From positions 9,441,434-9,505,433 of the forward strand of contig NC_053123.1 in assembly GCF_010015445.1 (NCBI RefSeq): 64,000 nucleotides of DNA, given 5' to 3'. The notes under the pieces are model-generated. The model saw only the letters and a list, made by a program, of their open reading frames with translations, did no database searches and was not told the DNA's origin. Below are positions 1 through 12,990 of this stretch, in pieces (positions within the stretch are counted from its first letter, which is position 1; each line of letters opens with the position of its first letter). This DNA comes from Perca fluviatilis. Its lineage: Eukaryota > Chordata > Actinopteri > Perciformes > Percidae. The position numbers and the translations under genes are program-made.

Positions 1-80
1 GTCTCTCACGGGGTTCCCCTTACGTCTGGCCCCCTGCATAGTCAGTTGCTGGATAGCACCAGCCTGCGTGACTATGAGCA

Positions 81-81
<1 letters not shown>

Positions 82-177
<96 letters not shown>

Positions 178-178
178 G
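82..178. repeat. (TG)n microsatellite
   Basis: About 45 TG units with one TGCG interruption near the end. Confidence 0.98.
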
Positions 179-719
179 GGTTGGTGTGTAGAGTGAACGC
201 CTGACATGTTCTGTTGCCGGCAGCAATTTTATACCCTTCTCATTACTTCATGTTCATGAACATCGCAAAAACACTTGTGCCCTCCTTTCTCCTGTCTTTG
301 TCCGGTCTGTCCCCTCTCCACATTCTCTTTCATTTTTCAAAGTAAACTAAAACCCAAAAAGGATTGTAGTACACTTTTTTTTGAAATATTCAAAAGTGCT
401 TGTAGTCTCCTTTGTACGAAATCTGTTTGTACATCTCTGTTTTCTATGACTTATGTCCCGCTCTTTTCTCCTCATTTATTTTATCCTTCCTTTTTTTAAA
501 TTGTGTATCTCCCCCTCTTCTCTCCTTTTCTTTTCTGATCTTTCTTACCCTCTTCTCTCCTGCTGTTCTTTTTTTACCCTAATCCCATGCATCTTTTCAT
601 CTTCCAAAGCTCCATGGTTCCCTTTCCTCCTTCTGTCTCATTTTCCTATTCTTCTCCTCACTTCCCAACTGTTTGAATTGGATGAGTGTGAAAAAAACAC
701 GTTTTACTTTGGGGTAAGG

Positions 720-853
<134 letters not shown>

Positions 854-916
854 CTGGGTAGATCTGGCGCTGGTGCTTATGGCTCACTGATCTCAGGGAG
901 ACAAGACAAGGTCTGT

Positions 917-918
<2 letters not shown>

Positions 919-987
<69 letters not shown>
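919..987. repeat. (TG)n microsatellite
   Basis: About 34 units, only 65 bp from the previous array. Confidence 0.98.
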
Positions 988-988
<1 letters not shown>

Positions 989-2104
989 TTATGTCTATGT
1001 CTCTGGTAAGCTGTCATACAGACATCTACTTTCATTCAAACTGTCTTTCATGCCAATGGGCTATTAGTCGGATCAAACCCACAATTATTCCCTCCGAGCT
1101 CCAACACACACACACACGCACATGCACTGGAGAATTAACATACACACTGACAGACAGACACACACCGCAGGCCCACACACAGCTCAGTGGTTGCTGCAAA
1201 ACCACAGCTTGGTTTTTCCATATGTGTGATTAGATTCTACCTCAGTGTCATTGAAGTTGGAGGCTCGTGTTGGTGAAGCTCCTCTGACATTACATATCAG
1301 CTTCTGTCAATGAATCACAGCAGGGATTTCCCTCCACAATAAACTCCCTATTCAACCAAATTACCGCTGATATATGAAATCAAACTGTCACAAGACAACC
1401 AACCCTTTAGCTACCCAAATGCAATTTGCTAAAAGTACTAAACCAGCATTGCTTTGATGATGTAAATCAGTGAAACATTTTCAGATTTACTTTTTGAGTT
1501 TGATATCTCAGAACACTCTGCCATAACTCAAACTGCTTTATTCTAATATTAATAAACAAACAAACCAATTTAAACAAATCTTAGAGAAAGAGAAAACAGA
1601 AAGAAACATTCTGCATTCATCTATCACATTACACCAATTTTAAAATCTCCATCAGTAGGTGGCAGAATGAAAAATATCCTATAAACAGCGATGTAAGCAA
1701 AACCACTGTTTGAGTGAAGGTATTTCAAAATGGCACAATATGCTACACTGCAGACCAAGAAAACTATTACATTTGTAATTTAGGTTTAAGTTTATTGTGC
1801 ATTTGTTACATTAGCCCTACCGCAGAGCACCTTTTGCTCCTCACTGGGTCAGATCTGGATCCACTTTCCTTAATGATAAGCCAGAGGAAGGTGGAGCGAG
1901 CATTCTGATTGGTTAGACGGTGTAATAAACTGGCTTGATAGGTAGTCGGACAGAGGCAGAGAGGAAGTGCCTAAGGGTATTTGATAGAATGTAAACAACA
2001 GCAGTCATTGGAAGGATTGTCACGATAGCGTCCACATTACACCGCCTGAGGAGTGTGTGTTTGTGTGTGTTTGTGTTACTCACAGAAATCTGTTGCAATA
2101 TCGA

Positions 2105-2310
2105 GACTCACTTATCATTTAGGTCAAAGGCTATTCCCCACAAGGTAAACTGTCAAAATAAGGTTACGATTTGGTTTTTGGTTAAGGTTAGATGTTTAAG
2201 GTTGTGGTTAAGGTTAGGATAAGTGTCCAGGGAATAACTGAAAGTCGATGAAATGTCCTCCTAAGTGACAAAAATAGATAATATGTGTGCGTGTGCGTGT
2301 GTGTAAGGGA
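2105..2310 (+). repeat. Related repeat between TG tracts
   Basis: Contains TTCCCCACAAGG, several GGTTAAGGTTAG words and TGTCCTCCTAAGTGACAAAAATAG before a TGTG tract. The layout resembles the 8.6-8.9 kb repeat but is more diverged. Confidence 0.45.
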
Positions 2311-2902
2311 GTTAACATTTGCGTGCAGTCATGCAAGCTGCCCTGCATTTGTGAGTAACCGTCCAGTCAGCATCAGTGCATTCATATGTGTGTGTGTGTG
2401 TCTGGAGAGTTCTGGGTCACAATAACAGCTGGGGGCACAGTGCCTAGCCAGTGAATTTTGATTGGTTGCCACATTCTAGTGGCTGTGTTCCTATTGGCTG
2501 GAATTTTACTACAGTAGCCATAGTGATAGAGCTGTAAACAAAAACAAGTGTGGCATGTTTATGTGATTCTTTGTGTTATTATTAGTATTTTTTAGTTAGT
2601 CCAAGTCCTAAGATTTGATGTCTGTTACTAGCACGCACATGTCTTTGTTTGTGTGTATCTTAGTATCAATGCATTATATGTCCATATTTACAAGCTCTAT
2701 ATGTGTGTACTATATGTTCTGCAAATGTGACTGTAAAATGGACAAAAACACATTATTGGTTTTGTGTTGTAGGTACATGTTTTCCATGGTAAATGGTTTT
2801 CTGTATATGTGTATGTGTGCCCGTTTTCCAGACTGATTAGACTGTTAATCTTTGAGGGGTCCAGTAATTAGGACACCCAGAGCGTGGGCGACAATCTCCT
2901 CC

Positions 2903-2927
2903 AACACACACACACACACACACACAC
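2903..2927. repeat. (CA)n microsatellite
   Basis: About 12 units. Confidence 0.95.
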
Positions 2928-4814
2928 CCTTTCATCATTCCAAAACACTCACCCAAGTAGACCCCCGCCCCCTAAATACTCCGACAAAGGATGAAGGAAT
3001 CATGAGGAGAAAAGCAAAACCATTACCAACGCTAGTAAAATGGAACAAGACTACTCGTTTTAGATTTAAAGGATTCTAATAAAGAAAATCACCGGGTTTG
3101 TTAAAAAAGAGCATCTTGGTTTAAAATAATTTCCCCACACATTATACATACAAACGTTTGTTTCCTGTCCCAAAAAATACTTCCTGTAACAGGGATTTAA
3201 GAGAAAAATATGGAGAAAAGTCAAATGAGTCCCACAAAGTGATTATACAAATTAATTTAAACTACTGTTTGCGGCCCAAATTGTATTTTCTTAGACATTT
3301 TTTTCATTTTCAAAAAGAAACTGATAATTTCTAATTAAACAATAAATACAAAGAGCTGAAATAATGAACTTTGAAAAAGTTGATGAAAAGGTTTAATTAA
3401 CAAAAAAAGATTATACCACAAAAAGTACAGCTGTACTTGAAACCTCTTCTCTACAAGTGACTCTATCCTTGTTTTTTCCCCATATTTAAAGTAGTGAGAG
3501 TATATTTGCCAGCAAGTGGAGGACGGGGAAATACACGAGAGACTTTGCAGGTTGAACAGAACAGAATGTGCAGGGGTAGCACAGACAGATACATATTTAG
3601 ACAGTTTACTGTGAGGCTATACAGTATGTATAACACACACACATACACCCTGACACACAAAATCTAGTCACCCACGTAACCAGACGTTCTGCTGCACCTT
3701 CCAGGATAACAAGATCTTGTTAGCAGTATGACAACAGCTTGAGTGTTCCAAACGGCTCCATTATTACTGCCAGGGAAGGCTGGGCACAGAAATACACATC
3801 TACAGACAACCACACACACAAAGTTACACAGACAAACTGAGGAAGTCCAGTATATGCTAATGTATAACTTATCAATCGAAGCAGCTGTCAATACAAACAG
3901 AGATCATGTCTGTAGTTGATGGTAAACTGGGTAGGATTACCTCTAAATAGAGACCATCCAACCGAAAGAAAAAAAACCTAGAGAATCGTCGTTTCAGCAT
4001 ATGCCCCCCAAATTCCTACAGCAGCCTCTAGCAGAAGTCGGATATGGAACAAAACATCAGACTTCAACGACTTCAAACGAAGACCGCTGTCGGTTTCCAG
4101 TTCCATAGCAACAGACAACGTGGGTTTCTTTTGAAAATGACTACGATTGTTCTGTAACCTCAAAGTTACTATCTCGAAGATCCTTTAACTAAGTACTTAT
4201 TTTAACCCAAACCATGATGTTTTCCTAAAGCTAACCACACTTTAACCAGAATAATGTCACATCATAAAACAGATATGCAACAGTGATTTGTAACAGTTAT
4301 GGAAGGCAAATGATGTCATCCTGCCGATGTGGTCATGTGAAATCATTTGAACTCCAACAATGGCTGCTTTCATGTTTTAATCTCAAGGACTGCATGCTCT
4401 TATTTGGGAAGGAAATTGTACCACCCTTGGATTTACAATACCTTTTTTATAATCTCTATTGTGAGAGAAAAAGAAAAATGTTTTGCTTTGTTCCTAAACT
4501 TTTTACATGTGACATAACTTTATTCACTCTTTTCATAAACAATAGTAACGTACTGAAATTGTGAACTGAATGTTGACGATGAATTACTAACTATTGTTTC
4601 TATTACAGCAACCGCAAACATAGACTTCATCTTAATGCTTTCCATGAACCTACTATAATAATGTTTTATGTTTTTATTTTTGGTAATCAATTTATTTATT
4701 CACAAACCTCTCTCAGTGTTTGTGTCTCTCTCTGTTTCTCCCTAGGGTGCTCGGGTGTTAACACTGACACCCTTGTTGTTTTAAAGTCCATCAGGTGGAC
4801 TGTGTCAGGCACAA

Positions 4815-4818
4815 AACA

Positions 4819-4866
<48 letters not shown>
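4815..4866. repeat. (CA)n microsatellite
   Basis: About 24 units, one CCC interruption at the start; followed at 4948-4969 by a short (TG)11 of opposite sense. Confidence 0.97.
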
Positions 4867-4867
<1 letters not shown>

Positions 4868-5144
4868 GAAATCCCAACAGGCTAGTGCCAGCAAGTGAGA
4901 AACACGACAACCGCACGTGTTGTGTTAGTAACCTCAGCCCTCTGTGCATGTGTGTGTGTGTGTGTGTGTCTCAGGGGAACAGGGCTCAGGACTCAATTAA
5001 GGGGGCATGTGTGGAATGCTTTCAGGGGGAACGGGACAAGATGGCTGTGGGGCCGACACTATGCGCCCCTCTGTCTCACTTGCCCTTGATCTCAATTGGT
5101 CTCGCTTTGGCTGACCCATGGCAGCGTGAAGGGGAGCCATGTCA

Positions 5145-5161
5145 GACACACACACACACAT

Positions 5162-5212
<51 letters not shown>
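5145..5212. repeat. (CA)n microsatellite
   Basis: About 33 units, interrupted once by TG at 5161. Confidence 0.97.
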
Positions 5213-5214
<2 letters not shown>

Positions 5215-5535
5215 GTGCCATGAAGGGGAGAGATGTCTCGCCTGGACAGTCTAAAGGGCTCTCAAGGGTCCTCTGCTGTGTCTCTCGTCTCTTTCTCTCC
5301 CACACCAGGGAGATAAACGAGGCTTGGTCACCTAATGAAGCATGTTGAGTCCTCTATAAGTAGCTTGTAATACAGTTACTAATAGCCTTTGTAAAGGTGC
5401 AATCCTTCTAAAATCCTGTTCACTTTTGTTAAGTCTTTCCATGTGTGAGGGTCATTTACAGGGATAATGTCCCTCTTTCTCAAAATATAGACTTCAGGTA
5501 AAGTATCTATATAACAATGTCACATACTGTACTGG

Positions 5536-5668
5536 GGCATCTTGGAGTCGGAAGGTTTAAGACGCTGACCATCACAGCATTCCCTGTTCAAGTCTGACTT
5601 TTTCTTATTTTCTGTCAATTTTCTACTGTCTGTCTATGTAATACAAATAAAGAAATAAATAACAATAT
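5536..5668 (+). mobile_element. Degraded tRNA-derived SINE
   Basis: Reads GGAAGGTTTAAGACGCTGAC (A-box-like) and then TGTTCAAGTCTGAC (B-box-like) about 30 nt later. A pyrimidine-rich part with CTGTCAATTTTCTACTGTCT follows, then a tail ACAAATAAAGAAATAAATAA. The order matches a common teleost SINE, but the sequence is worn and the tRNA part is unlikely to fold well. Confidence 0.5.
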
Positions 5669-5949
5669 TCTGCACACATGTTTATCTGTGTCTGCCAGTT
5701 TCACTGCGTCATTATCTCTATGTTGAGTGAAATATCAAAACCCAAAATGCCTTCTTTCGGCTGCACCACTATTAAAAATCTAACATGTACTCCTGATTTG
5801 ACACACATTTCCCGCAAGATATACAGTTCAGTATTTATTATCATATAGGAACTTTGGGAGTTGACTATAATTTAAAAAGGTAAACTATGCCTAACTACCC
5901 TGCTTCTATTACCTTGTCTGTATCAAAAGTAACAGTAGCATCCACTGAC

Positions 5950-6131
5950 CGGTTTTGAAGATCTCGTAGCGCAGCGAGAAGCCCGCCCCCTGGTGGGCGT
6001 AGTCCGATACGAACTTGATGTGGAGTGAGGGCCCTGACGATATGATTGGTGCAGGGGCGATGTTGCTGCAGTGCTTCCCCAGTAGGTCAGCCGTCTCCGA
6101 GTTCCCATCATGGATCTCTACGTAGTCATAC
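5950..6131 (-). CDS. nrp2: nrp2 exon 3: C-terminal half of CUB domain a1
   Basis: This 182-nt exon, read on the minus strand, encodes residues 87-146 plus split codons. The acceptor is TTTTCTGCAG (6132-6141) and the donor is GTCAGT (5944-5949). The translation includes YDYVEIHDGNSETADLLGKH, CSNIAPAPIISSGPS and GAGFSLRYEIFKT, which matches the second half of neuropilin CUB a1 with its fourth cysteine (Cys107). The string SETADLLGKHC and the ending FSLRYEIFKTG are typical of NRP2; NRP1 has RGKFCGKIAP and FSIRYEIFKRG at these places. The exon ends with one base (G) of the Gly codon, phase 1. The next exons, which should encode CUB a2 and later domains, are not in the window. The exon looks intact, with no stop or frameshift. 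Confidence 0.96.
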
Positions 6132-6171
6132 CTGCAGAAAACATCAAACAAATATCATTAAATACCTTCCC

Positions 6172-6220
6172 TCCCACATACATACATACATACATAAATA
6201 CACGCATACATATATATATT
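6172..6220. repeat. (CATA)n / (TATG)n short tandem repeat near the exon 3 acceptor
   Basis: About six CATA units, then imperfect copies and TATATATA. It starts about 40 nt upstream (in transcript sense) of the exon 3 splice acceptor at 6132. Confidence 0.85.
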
Positions 6221-7539
6221 GTGGTTAACAAAAAACTACGCTACTTATTACTATCCTGAGATTTGCAGCTCGTGGAAACAGTGAAAGTAAATATCACTTT
6301 CAGTGAAATGCAAATCCACAGGGGCATTAATAACCTACAGTGCTAAATATCTACTATTGTACATGCTTGATGTACAGACATTTAATTAATGTATTGATGA
6401 GGTGTTTGTGGAAGACGGGTGACAAGACTTTAATTTGAGGAAGAGGATATTGTTAAAGCCTTCCAAGCTGCTTTGCCTCTGATGTTATTAGTTTCTTTTT
6501 TCTTCATTTGTTTTTTCATCTGGCAGGCATCACATCGGCTTTGGCTACAAAACGGAAGCAATGAGCAAATTGTTTGCATCTATCAGTGGCTAGAGGGACT
6601 TATTCTGAAAGCAGTTACTATTAGCAGAAGCAGAGGTGTTTACAATTCAAATGAATGCAGCACGAGACACTGGCAGTTCACAGATGGTGGAGGAGGAAAA
6701 GAACCACCTGCATAAGGCAAAATAGAAATCAAAACCTTTTTTTTTTATTCCATAAGTATACACTCAATAAGTGAGTGTATACTCCAACTGCTATGGGCTT
6801 TATGGCCTATAGAGCACCATTTTATGGATTATAACTATATTATAATATAAACAAAAGTAAAGTGTTAATGTAAGAATGTGTGCTCCCTTTCAGCTTGTTT
6901 TTAGATTAAGATGAATAAATTCAAATTCAAAATAAAACTGATTCCCAAACGCAAGCTAATTTGATTAATTTTCTACTTATTTTATTTTCTACTTATTCTT
7001 GAAGTGAATTACCAGTTTCCATGCAATGTAATGCTTTCAGAAGAAATGATAGCCAAACAAGTTTTGTGTTATTGTGCAAGAAAGTAGATATAAACAAGAA
7101 AATGTGCCACACGTGACTTGTCCTTTATGTTACACTTGTGTCAAAGTCAGAGTGTGAGAGCTTTTTGAACTACGAATGCACCCTACAGCCTTTGATGCTA
7201 GAAAAGGATTATTGTGGAACAAATTACTCTAGTTTACATCTTTGCCCGGGTCTTATTCAATAATGTTTGTAAGTCAGCCTGGAGGCTTTCCGCTCTCAGA
7301 GAAATTCACATTTTCCACTTTTTACAGTGGATTTAGGTCACTTCAGAATTCCCCTTCTTCTTTTCTTAGAAATATCTCAATTTTTTACTGACTATTATAG
7401 AAGGACTGTACTGAAATAGCCTAAATAAACATGTTGGTACTGAATGAAGAAATAGATGGATTATAATTAACAAGGATGCATCAGTACACAAAGACTAAAC
7501 ACGCGAGAGAAACGCCATTTGTTTCTCTCGAATGCCCAA

Positions 7540-7600
7540 GACGAATTTCTCCTAAAGGAGACAATAAAGGCTTATCTTAGCTTATCTTAGCTTACATGCT
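7540..7600 (+). mobile_element. 3' tail of an L2/CR1-type LINE or SINE
   Basis: Reads AATTTCTCCTAAAGGAGACA, then ATAAAGGCTTATCTTAGC with repeated CTTATCTTAG units. It resembles the hairpin plus short tandem tail at the 3' end of L2-type retroelements. Only the tail is seen. Confidence 0.4.
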
Positions 7601-8408
7601 TATGGGAATATCAACAACTGACATTAAAGTGACAATTTTTCTGTCACATCACATCAAGTGCTGCAACTTGTTTATAGTAGTTTTCTTGCACACAAAAAGC
7701 CAAATACAAACAGAAAGACAGAAAGGTTGCCTAGGACCATTTGTAGGAAAGGTTCTGACTTGAAATGTATTTTCATTCCCATTTCTTTCATGTGTTCTGA
7801 CCACAAATGTCCCGTCTCAGACCCACAGCAGGAGTGTTGCCTCTTTGTCTGGATACCAAAGACACACCTGCCTGGCTCTAAAATAGCTTCCTGGAAAGAA
7901 ATTCCTTGAGCAACTTGACATGAATGAAGACATAAAGTTCGAGTTCAGAGAATTAAATTTCAATTAGGGTTTCTCTTATGGCCGGACTTTATTTGCACAT
8001 CATATCGATCAGTTCTGACTGCAGTGCCTCTAATTGCTCCGATATTGAGGCTTTCTACATTTCTCTAAAGTAATCAAATGAACATGCCTCGACCTCAAAG
8101 AACCCAAAGTGTCTTGTCAGTTCCATACAGTTTAAGCGGTATGCTTTAAGTACAACATTGATTTATTTTTATATAAATACAATGAACCAGCCACAGAAGG
8201 GCTCCCGGTGGCTCAACCTATGACAGCAAGTTTCATGTACCATGGGAAGTCTGTGGTCAGAGGGAACTACCACACATGGTGGTTTGTTGCTACTGCTACA
8301 GTTACGATACACAAATATAAAAAGGGGTGTTAATCTTTTCACTATTTGTTAGCATACAGGTATGCGGACTATGATTCCCGATCCCAGAAGTCAAAACACA
8401 CACTTGGG

Positions 8409-8523
<115 letters not shown>

Positions 8524-8567
8524 GTGTCTATACACAATAAAGATCTTATCTGTTATGGTTAAGTGTC

Positions 8568-8570
<3 letters not shown>

Positions 8571-8604
<34 letters not shown>
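8571..8604. repeat. (GT)n microsatellite
   Basis: About 17 units; left border of the 8.6-8.9 kb repeat. Confidence 0.97.
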
Positions 8605-8606
<2 letters not shown>

Positions 8607-8619
8607 CTGTTTTACTATA

Positions 8620-8880
8620 TTCGTTGGGTCCAACAACCGGGGACTACAGTATACTTTGGGGGTTGGGGGGACAGCCTCGTGGGGACCAAAATGCTGGACC
8701 CCACGAGTTTAAAGGGCGTTTTTTGAGGGTTAAGACTTGGTTTTAGGATTAGGGTTAGAATTAGGTTATGGTTAGGGTGAGGGTAAGGGTTAAGGTTAGG
8801 CATTCAGTTGGGATGGTTAAGGTTAGGGTAAGGGGCTAGGGAATGCATTATGTCAATGATATGTCCCCACAAAGATAGTA
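8620..8880 (+). repeat. Teleost repeat between two TG arrays, with telomere-like motifs
   Basis: Bounded on the left by (GT)17 and on the right by a longer (GT) array. Contains GTGGGGACCAAAATGCTGGA, ATGTCCCCACAAAGATAGTA and a run of degenerate TTAGGG-like units (8740-8835: GATTAGGGTTAG, GGTTAGGGTGAGGGTAAGGG). This arrangement recurs widely in fish genomes. Not coding. Confidence 0.7.
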
Positions 8881-8888
8881 ATACAGAC

Positions 8889-8889
<1 letters not shown>

Positions 8890-8974
<85 letters not shown>

Positions 8975-8997
8975 GCCCAAGTGCGTGTGTGTGTGTT
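8890..8997. repeat. (GT)n microsatellite
   Basis: About 44 pure units, then CGTGTGCCCAAGTGCG and a further TG run. A third imperfect TG tract is at 9123-9182. Confidence 0.98.
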
Positions 8998-9971
8998 TTT
9001 CTGACAGGTGAGCAAGCTCCTGACATAAGGGTCATACACTTCCCACTCTTCCATCATGCTTTGTGTCTGCTTTGCGTGGAACTAACACCCCAGTTATGAC
9101 GCAAGCTGTCACTGCACAGTGAGCATGTGTGTGTGTGCATCTGTGTGTGTATGTGTGTGTGTGTGTGTGTGCATGTGTGTGTACGTGTTGCAGTTCCTGT
9201 CATATTTTCCCAAGAGAACGCCTCATCCCAGTGACAGTTTCCTCCTCCTCTTTTGTGAAATGACAACTTTGTTTAACGGTTACTCGTATCCTGACAAGAT
9301 CTCTTTTCCTTCCTTTTCCTGGCTCACTCTTTCACTAATTACTTTTCACTGTTTCACTTTTCAACGCTATCTTTTTTTTTGATCATTCTTTGACTCCATC
9401 ATTTTTCTTTCTTCATCTTTTTCTGTCCCCTTTTCCTTTCTTGCTTTCTGTAATGTGCTGTCAGGCGTATAACCAGTGGCCAAGAGCCAATGCGTGGGTG
9501 AGACAGAGGAGGCAGAGATGGGGGGACAAAGACGATATTAAAATTTGTGAATATTTGAATTTAAAACGACCCGTTATTAAAAACGCTGAGAGTGAAGATG
9601 AAGAATGAGATAGATAGATAGCTACATACTGTAGATACACCTACATTTTCAGGTTGGGTTCTGAAAAATGAACATGGGAAAATGGCATCTCTTCTTCTTT
9701 ATCCTATTCCTTTTGAAAACCAATAAGATTGTGTATCACAGCTAACATCTAGTGAGGAGTGGGACAGACAGCCCAGTTACCTTGTTAAGCTGATTAAATC
9801 CATTTTGTCCCCTCCTGCTCTCCATTATTACCTTTACTGAACTTTAATAGAGCCAAACTGGGTAATAACAACAACAGATGTACCGTGTGATTGGCTATGT
9901 TGACAGAGAGTAGAAGAGAGTGATCATAGAGTGGGATAGAGCCGGCAGAAAGTTCACTACTTAACTTTCAA

Positions 9972-10225
9972 CGCATTCTCATGAACGGGTTTGTATGATA
10001 GGCTATTGTGCGAAAATGTATGCAAAAGCAGCCGACCGGTCATGTGACAGCTAAGGTTAGCGGTCGTTACAGTTAAGTTTAGCCTACAAAAGGTGACTGG
10101 AAATACGTGGAATACATACAGTATGTATTACAGTGCATTACATACTATATGTATTACAGTGCATTAAATGATATTATGTATTACAGTGCATTACATACTA
10201 TATGAATTACAGTGCATTACTTTTC
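9972..10225 (-). repeat. Dispersed repeat family A, copy at 10 kb, with internal tandem units
   Basis: Contains GTTACAGTTAAGTTTAGCCT and GGTGACTGGAAATACGTGGA, which appear in reverse complement at 54.26-54.59 kb. It ends in about four tandem units of roughly 30 bases with the core TATTACAGTGCATTA (10120-10222). Unclassified; probably an old DNA transposon remnant. Confidence 0.6.
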
Positions 10226-11025
10226 ATAGCCTCTGACTAACCGTGTCTGAGCAGCCTTACATAATCATTTTCCATTTTTCAGATTCATCTAGGCTGTCTA
10301 AAAAAGCTTTATTTTCAGGTGTGGCAAAACAATGAGAAAAAGATTTAAAATCAAGCCGGCACAGTGTGGACAGAGTCAGAGAGAAAGAACATGACACTGC
10401 ATTCACCCTGCCAACTCCTCCCCTCAGACAGACAGTGACAGGTGTCCCTCCATCCCTTCCTCCCTCCCTACAGCTCTGTGCCTGAAAGACATACACAGCT
10501 ACTTCCAAGTCAGCACACACAGACACACACACACACATACGCAAAAGACCTGCACAAACACGCAAACTTTCTGTCTCACACACAAACACACTGATGCACA
10601 CACGCAGAGCCTGTGGCCATGCACTCAGATGGATCTATGGGAGGGTTTGAGGTTTCCTCTAATCTGTCTCTGTGTGGGAGGTACACAGCTTCAACAAACT
10701 GTTTAATCCCATCATCTCTCCTCTCCCCCATAGCCAATCAGTGGTTTTCGGAGTCTTGCCATAGGAAATGACAAGAAGTGTGAATTTGTTTCTCCCACCC
10801 TTTTCCCGAAATTCCCTCGTTAACAAGGAGTGTACAATATGTTTTTTTTCCCTTGCTTACATGAAGGAAATGATGAAAAAACAAATGTTGGTTCCAATAT
10901 GTGTAACACGGGAGGTTACAGCTGCAAAGAAGGACACACATTTGTTATGGATTGTAAGCACAGATTGAGGGAGTAGACTTAAAGCTGAATAAAACAATTG
11001 AGCTTATGAGATATCCATGTGTGCT

Positions 11026-11154
<129 letters not shown>

Positions 11155-11298
11155 GGGGCAGGGGTGTTTCATGAGCGAGAAAGCTCTCCAAAGCGAGTCT
11201 GACATGAACCAAGGAAAAGGTTTGGATACAGATGCACTTCCTCCCCTCCTCCCTCCTCCTCCTCTCTTCTGCCTTGTTCTTAATTGCCTTTCACACGT

Positions 11299-11302
<4 letters not shown>

Positions 11303-11347
<45 letters not shown>
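11303..11347. repeat. (TC)n microsatellite
   Basis: About 22 units, between a TG array and a CA array. Confidence 0.97.
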
Positions 11348-11349
<2 letters not shown>

Positions 11350-11430
11350 AGGTCAGGAGTTGTGTTCTTACACCTGCACATTTATTTCAAACATCAGGGG
11401 TGCCCTTAGCAGTAGACAGAGCGTCTGCAG

Positions 11431-11444
11431 ACACACGCACACAC

Positions 11445-11477
<33 letters not shown>
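11431..11477. repeat. (CA)n microsatellite
   Basis: About 22 units with CACG interruptions. Confidence 0.95.
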
Positions 11478-11480
<3 letters not shown>

Positions 11481-12219
11481 AAGAGGTTGAAACAGGCCAG
11501 ACTTGTAGTAATTTGTGTCATGTTGTAAAAAGAGAATGAAAGTCAGTCCATTGAAACATTACTGTCATAGATAATTAATTGGTCCAAATTTCAATTTTAT
11601 TCATTATTATGTTTTTATTTGGTATTGTTTTTTTCAACTTTTCTATCTGCTCAAGGACATTTCTCTGACAGAGAAGTTAAATCATGTGTGGCCCCAAACA
11701 AACATTCCTTAGAGGAACTGAAACAGTAAATTATGACTCTACATACATACTTTTTCCTTCCTTTCCGAATGACGCAACGCAAAATGCACTGATTTTCGTT
11801 ATTGCCCATTGTGATCAACCGTATCTGAATTATAGTAACATGGACCGGCATGGACCTGTGGATAAGACAATGGGTGCCCTGCATCACTAAAAATGTGTGT
11901 TTTAATTTGGTGTGCATTAGTTCAGGTTTATGAGTATGACCCACACACTCGCCCTTGGCAAATATAGTACATTCATATACCTGCGTAGAGCAAAAAAGGC
12001 GCAGTCAGTCTGTCACTGGAGCAGTTAATAGAGAGTGAGGAAGATGACTGACTTCACTGTAATCAAGTAATAGGCCTATTACTACAGATGGTCAGTGTGT
12101 GTTTGTGTGTGTGTGTGTGTGTGTAAGAGAGTGTGTGTGTCCAGCAGTACAGCACAACCAATCGACTCCCCATTATGGCTTTAACACACATTGATCAGGG
12201 TCAGTCCTTCAAAGACACA

Positions 12220-12220
<1 letters not shown>

Positions 12221-12253
<33 letters not shown>
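12221..12253. repeat. (CA)n microsatellite
   Basis: About 16 units; a short TG run lies at 12104-12124. Confidence 0.96.
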
Positions 12254-12254
<1 letters not shown>

Positions 12255-12342
12255 TCATTACAGTAACAGACATTGATCAGGCAGACCTTCAGGGCCGCAG
12301 GGAGTGTCTGTAAATTAGACTACTGATATTATCATCATTACC

Positions 12343-12346
<4 letters not shown>

Positions 12347-12440
<94 letters not shown>
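12347..12440. repeat. (TG)n(AG)n compound microsatellite
   Basis: About 40 TG units followed by about 7 GA units. Confidence 0.98.
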
Positions 12441-12719
12441 GATTTTCTGAAATCACCCCCTTGGAGCTAAACAAATCTTCAAATTTCAGACATTTTTCTG
12501 TAACCCCAGTGTTCTGTCCTGAGTCACTCCCTTTTTCTTAAGTAGGGCCCATGGTATACACTCTCCGCTCTGCTAACAACCCAAGAATGCAATACGCCGT
12601 ATTTTAATAATGTGAAGGTTGCCGGTGTGCTACGCAAAATGATAATGATTAGGCTCAGAGTAAAAAATCTTAATTTACTCCTCACTATTTAGTAAACTAT
12701 TGAGGGTCTAACAGACAGA

Positions 12720-12990
12720 AAGTGGCAAATGAGTAAATGGGCAAATGATTTTGGACCCAGCCCAGTGCTGTGTCTATATTCTGATAGACAAATTCTGATA
12801 GTCAAAACAAATACAGGACTTTCACTCAGGAGAACGGAGTTTGTGTCCCATGTGAAAGTAAAAGTCAACTGGCATTTAGAAATTAACCAAGTCTTACCTA
12901 TGAGTTTTAGGGACCTTAGTCAGTTACGCAATGACGTCCATGCTGTCATGTTATTTCCGTATTTTGGTAGTTTTACGTGACTCATTCTAA
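12720..12990 (+). repeat. Possible diverged piece of repeat family A
   Basis: Contains CAGGACTTTCACTCAGGAGA and GGAGTTTGTGTCCC, which resemble AGACTTTCATCCAGGA and AGAGTTTGTGTCCC at 54.39-54.44 kb. The similarity is limited; the boundaries are guesses. Confidence 0.35.

Noticed and set aside
8195..8262. Possible tRNA-like segment (GGCTCCCGGTGGCTCAACC)
   Set aside because: Looks like an A-box, but no B-box or cloverleaf could be drawn; at most a SINE remnant.
8740..8835. Interstitial telomere as a chromosome fusion scar
   Set aside because: The TTAGGG-like units are degenerate and belong to a dispersed repeat also resembled at 2.1-2.3 kb.
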